A DNA stretch of 64,000 nucleotides from Haliclona indistincta (lineage: Eukaryota > Porifera > Demospongiae > Haplosclerida > Chalinidae), in contig OZ024789.1 of NCBI GenBank assembly GCA_964017065.1, forward strand, positions 10,377,439 to 10,441,438. The letters run 5' to 3'. Position numbers and translations under genes: made by a program. Below are positions 59,989 through 64,000 of the stretch, one piece after another; position 1 is the stretch's first letter, and every line of letters starts with the position of its first letter. The notes beneath the pieces are model-generated. The model saw nothing but the letters and a program-made list of their open reading frames with translations, did not search any database and was not told the origin of the DNA.

Positions 59989-62930
59989 CCACTCCCCCTC
60001 TATGAAGGACGATAAAAGTCTGGGGGTGTACAGCACGACGAAGTCGACCTTCCCATTGAGGACCTCCACGAGTGTCCACTTCTTGGTCAGTATCTTGATC
60101 TTGACTGACGTCTGCTTCAGGAGCTGTATTAGTGTCTGGATTGGCTGTCGACTCGTCCGAAGGAATGGGCACCATCAAATCTTCGTCGACAGATGTGTCA
60201 GTGGGGGAGTCTGGGCGACTTGAAGTTGCCGGAGGAGGATTCTCAGAGGGATTTCCTGAAGTTGATGAGTAGCAGGGTTTCAGTCGGTTGAAATGTACAA
60301 CAAGTCGTTGCCTGCGTCTCCTATCAGTCGAGGGAGTGACATGCTGTATCCGATACACCACATCTGATATTGCTTTCAGAACTTTGTATGGTCCCTTCCA
60401 GGCACTATGGAATTTCTTTGCTTTTCCTGGGGATACTGCTGGACAGTAGAGCCACACCATGTCACCGGGCTTGTATCTTCCTCCCGTGACCTTGCGATCA
60501 TAGTGGTCTTTCTGCCGCTTCTGTGCTCCCTTTCCATAGTCTCTGGCAATCTCATATGCTCCATTCAAGCGACTCTTCAAACTGCTTATGAACTCAGCTG
60601 GGGATTCACCAGGTGCTGCTTCACCACCAAACATAATGTCCACTGGAAGCCGCACTTCCCGTCCAAACATCAAATAATGAGGAGTGAAGTGAACACTGTC
60701 GTGGATGCTGGACCGATAGGCTAACATAAGAGGAGCAAGATGATCGTCCCAAGTATCTTCAGGAAATTTCTGCATCTCAATGGTCAATAATTGCCTGAGA
60801 GTACGATTCAGACGCTCCACCAACCCGTCTGACTGGGGATGGTAGGGGGTAGTTCTGGTCTTGTGAATATCCAGAAGACTGCAGAGCTCAGAGAACAGGT
60901 TGGACTCAAAGTTCCTTCCTTGATCGGTGTGGATTGATTCAGGAGCTCCGTAACGGCAGATCCACTCACTCATAAGAGCCTGAGCAACTGTTGTCGCTTC
61001 TTGATTCGGGAGACCGATGGCTTCCGACCAGCGTGTAAAATAATCTGAGATGACCAATATATACTTGTTTCCACGTCTGGTCTTTGGCAATGGTCCAACG
61101 ATGTCCAATGCTACTCGCTCCATGGGCACCCCGACTACACTTGGAACCAGAGGGGCTCTTGCTGGGGTAGAAGGGGACTTGGCTTGAGCACATCTCTCAC
61201 ATTTACGACACCAATCCTCCACATCTTTCTGCAGGCCTGGCCAGTAGAAGCGCTCTCGTATCTTTTTTAGTGTCTTTGAGATTCCCAGATGACCACCTCC
61301 AACTCCTCCATGTAGAGCATGTAGAACATCATGAACCAGGACCTGTGGTACAACAATTTGAAATGATGTAACATTTCCCACATCATCTTCCCAACGCCTG
61401 TACAGTACATTATCTCTCAGCTCCAATCGACTCCATTGAGCCCACAGTGAACGAACAACAGGACCTCTACCGCTTACTTGCACAAATGCAGGTCTCTCAC
61501 TGGGATTTTTCATCCATTCTAGAATGATCTTCAAGTTGGGGTCATTGGCTTGCTTGTGTTGGAGGTCTTTGTCAGTCCAAACCGAAGCCCAATTGGAGGT
61601 GCGAGAGGGATCCACGTTCAATGCTGCTGCGACATCACTCTCTTGAGGTGGTACAGTCCTAGACAGAGCATCAGCGTTGGTGTGAAGCTTCCCCGGACGA
61701 TGGTGTGTTTGGAAATCATACTCTTGTATCTGTTCCAGCCAACGAGCAACTTGACCCTCAGGTTCCTTGAACTGTTGAAGCCACTGTAGTGAGGCATGAT
61801 CTGTTCGAACATGGAAGGGTCTCCCTAGCAAATAAGCTCTGAAATAGCGCAGAAAGTAGACAAGGGCTAGAAGCTCTCGCCGGGTGGCACAGTAGTTTCT
61901 CTCAGATTTGGTAAGAGTCCGACTGCCATATGCGATTACTTTCTCTACACCACCCTGTAGTTGGGAAAGTACAGCACCAATAGCAAGGTCACTAGCATCA
62001 GTATCTAGTACAAATATACCGTCCCTAGTAGGGAAAGCCAAAACAGGAGCAGAGGTGAGTTTTTGCTTCAACTTATCGAAAGCAGTCTGGCAAGGTTCAG
62101 CCCAGCTGAAACGAGATTCTTTTTCCTGAAGGCGGTACAGTGGTGCTGCTATTTCCGCAAACTTGGGAATAAAGCGTCGGTAATACGATGCTAGTCCAAG
62201 GAAGCTCCTTAACTCTGTTGCGTTGGTTGGAGCAGGCCAGTGAGAAACTACTTGAATCTTGAGGGGGTCAGTCTTTATACCATGTTGGGAGATAATATGG
62301 CCAAGAAATGAAACAGACTTACGGAAAAATTGACATTTCCCTGGATGTAGCTTGAGGTGAGCTTCCTGAAGTCGTGACAATACTTGTCGTAAACGCCGAA
62401 GATGCTCATCCCAATCACGTCCGAAGACGATCACATCGTCCAGATATATCAAGCAGGTCTCCCAACACAGGCCAGACAATACGAGCTCCATCAACCGTTG
62501 GAAGGTACTGGGGGCGTTACAGAGACCAAAGGGCATCACACGGAACTGATATAGTCCATATGGAGTTGTAAAGGCAGTCTTCGGTCTGTCTGATGGTTCA
62601 ACTTCTACCTGCCAATACCCACTTCGGAGATCCAATGTCGTAAACCATTCAGCACCATGCATGGAGTCGAGAATGTCGTCAACTCTTGGAAGTGGATAGG
62701 AGTCACGGATAGTAACCTTGTTGAGCTTGCGGTAGTCGACACAAAATCTCAGGGAGCCATCCTTCTTCTTGACAAGCACAATGGGGGATGCCCATGGAGA
62801 CGATGAAGACTCGATGATGCCTTGTCCTTTCATTTCCTCTAGCATTTCAAAGACTTGTTGTCTGCTATGGAAGGGAAGACGACGAGGGGGTTGATATACG
62901 GGAGCTGCTCCACCTGTATTAATTTGATGA

Positions 62931-63487
62931 TACCGTAGAGCCGGTTTTTTTCGCGGTACAAAACTTTTGTTGTTTAAATTTTCGCGGGACTTAAATTTCG
63001 CGGCTTCTATCGACCGCGAAATTAAAATCCAACGAAATTTTTATTACACGCGAATACCATGCCATATACCACCGTCTTGCTGCAGTTACGCCATGGTCTA
63101 AGGCGTACTTGCCGATCCTAGCTCTCTCTTGCGCGGTAAAGACAGTATAAGGTCCTCGCTTCTTTGATTTCTTCTTCCTTTGCTCCTCGATCGCTGCGCG
63201 CACCTCACGATTGGCGGCTGATATAGCGAGCGACGGAACTCGGGCAGATAGAAGTCCACGAGGGTTAGGCAAAGACCCATCCTTGGAAAAGTAGTTCAAG
63301 ATAGACATATCACAGCGAGTATCACAGTTCAACTGACACTGCCTGTATTACGATTGCTACTATACTAGAGCAGAAATTTTTGACAACACAAAAAATTTGT
63401 CTATACTAAATTTTTACGGATTTAAATTTCGCGATTTCCTCCATCCGCGAAATTTAAATACCCACGAAAAAAACCGGCTCTACGGTA
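62931..63487 (-). mobile_element. pogo/Tigger-like element inserted in Gypsy pol at TA
   Basis: The outer repeats TACCGTAGAGCCGGTTTTTT and AAAAACCGGCTCTACGGTA form TIRs, with TA as the duplicated site. Both sides of the pol frame meet exactly if one TA is kept. Subterminal AAATTTCGCGG words are repeated near each end. The inside holds a fragment of transposase. Confidence 0.85.
62991..63332 (-). pseudogene. pogo-like transposase N-terminal fragment
   Basis: It reads SILNYFSKDGSLPNPRG, then ISAANREVRAAIEEQRKK and KRGPYTVFTAQERARIGKYA, the N-terminal DNA-binding helix-turn-helix of pogo/Tigger-type transposases (about residues 1-85). The DDE catalytic domain is missing; the frame runs into the right TIR. 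This is an internally deleted, non-autonomous element. Confidence 0.7.
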
Positions 63488-64000
63488 GATCTTATCAGTA
63501 CGTCCAAGGTCACTTTTACCAGAGGAAAACACAGGAGAAAACTCACTAACCAGTTCATTCAGAGTCTCTACTTGGTGTTCACTCCACTCGCTGGTATCAA
63601 TTCCAAGTAGTGATGCTGGAGACTGCTGGAAGCTCACTTGATGGACATGCGAATCAGGGGATGATTTCGTCTCTGGTAACTCCGTATACTCAGTGTCCTG
63701 TTCCGAAGAACCCAAGGGACAGTACTTAGCAAGATTGGTTCCTTTGTAGAGCGTTACTGCTGACCCAGAGAGGTTAGCGATTCTCAGTGGAACAGTTCCT
63801 TGGTCAGGGTTTGCCAATACACGAGCCAAGAGGATCTGATGCTTCTCTTCTGTTCCCTCTTGGGCTTCCACAACACCTGTAGTACCTACAAGGGAGGAAT
63901 AGTCACCACTAATGTTTGCTCTACACAATCTCTCTTCACCAGGGTGAATGACAAAGGTCTCACCAACAGAAACATGGTAGCTGGAGGCAAATGGTGGTGT

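Larger units (their letters stand above)
59814..64000 (-). mobile_element. Ty3/Gypsy LTR retrotransposon, 5' end outside the window
   Basis: It comprises a 3' LTR (59988-59814), a polypurine tract (GAGGGGGAGTGG) directly before it, and pol up to the window edge. Gene order protease-linker, RT, RNase H, integrase is that of Ty3/Gypsy. The pol is interrupted by a pogo-like element at 62931-63487. No envelope-like ORF lies between pol and the LTR. Confidence 0.85.
59984..64000 (-). pseudogene. Gypsy pol polyprotein, interrupted
   Basis: The upstream part (open from 64000 to the insertion) is the spacer after the protease (ANISGDYSSLVGTTGVV, then WSEHQVETLNELVSEFSPVF). After the insertion come RT (FCVDYRKLNK, MPFGLCNAPSTF, YLDDV at residue 134 of the 953-codon piece), RNase H (DTDASDLAIGAVLSQ) and an H2C2 integrase. 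The integrase has DIVGPLPKTRRG, HTDQGRNF and HPQSDGLVERLNR as its D, D, E motifs, followed by a GPY-like C-terminus (WKGPYKVLKAI). Apart from the insertion the frame is open, and the insertion adds a multiple of three. So the element looks young and was disabled by that event. Gag and protease lie beyond the window. Confidence 0.85.

Overview
The window looks like nuclear DNA of an early-branching metazoan, most likely a sponge. It is AT-rich, with short GT-AG introns of about 60-900 bp. It has a Death-domain exon, and its transposon types are characteristic of aquatic invertebrates. There is no bacterial operon structure and no rRNA or tRNA gene that I can support. The organism is an inference, because no taxonomic marker gene is present.

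Only two candidate host genes stand out. One is a Death-domain protein on the minus strand (about 301-943). The other is a four-exon minus-strand gene ending in a long proline-rich repeat (25147-29421). Almost everything else is transposon on transposon.

Layout: 1.6-2.9 kb, microsatellite-cored repeat with a foldback tail. 5.2-6.7 kb, palindromic MITEs. 6.74-11.60 kb, a Ginger-type integrase DNA transposon with 4-bp TATA duplications and a ten-exon gene (integrase, CXC cysteine-rich, Ulp1-like protease), now frameshifted. 11.6-14.2 kb, a pile of palindromic MITEs nested in each other. 15.7-23.8 kb, a Helitron/Helentron with Rep, helicase and OTU domains and one frameshift. 26.5-30.6 kb, two more copies of the microsatellite/foldback family and another foldback element. 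30.6-32.0 kb, a deleted relative of the Ginger element carrying a piggyBac-like MITE. 32.2-33.7 kb, a reverse-transcriptase relic.

From 33.7 to 58.3 kb there are two diverged copies of one long repeat, and each has collected different insertions. Copy 1 holds a zinc-finger/RT/restriction-like-endonuclease LINE placed inside a (CT)n tract. It also holds a 4.44-kb two-gene DNA transposon (rve-type transposase plus a divergent RING-finger gene, 6-bp ATTCTG duplications) nested in an older relative. Three MITEs with clean target duplications complete copy 1. Copy 2 holds a tandem pair of 0.6- and 4.9-kb elements separated by ATCAT. Comparing the two copies supplies empty-site evidence for several insertions.

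The right end holds a relic of a cysteine-rich transposon gene and a minus-strand Ty3/Gypsy element. The Gypsy pol is interrupted by a pogo-like element at a TA site, and its 5' end lies beyond the window.

The most interesting unit is 39903-44345. It is a precisely bounded transposon whose transposase and intron-bearing RING gene share a 185-bp divergent promoter region. All family names rest on motifs read by eye.
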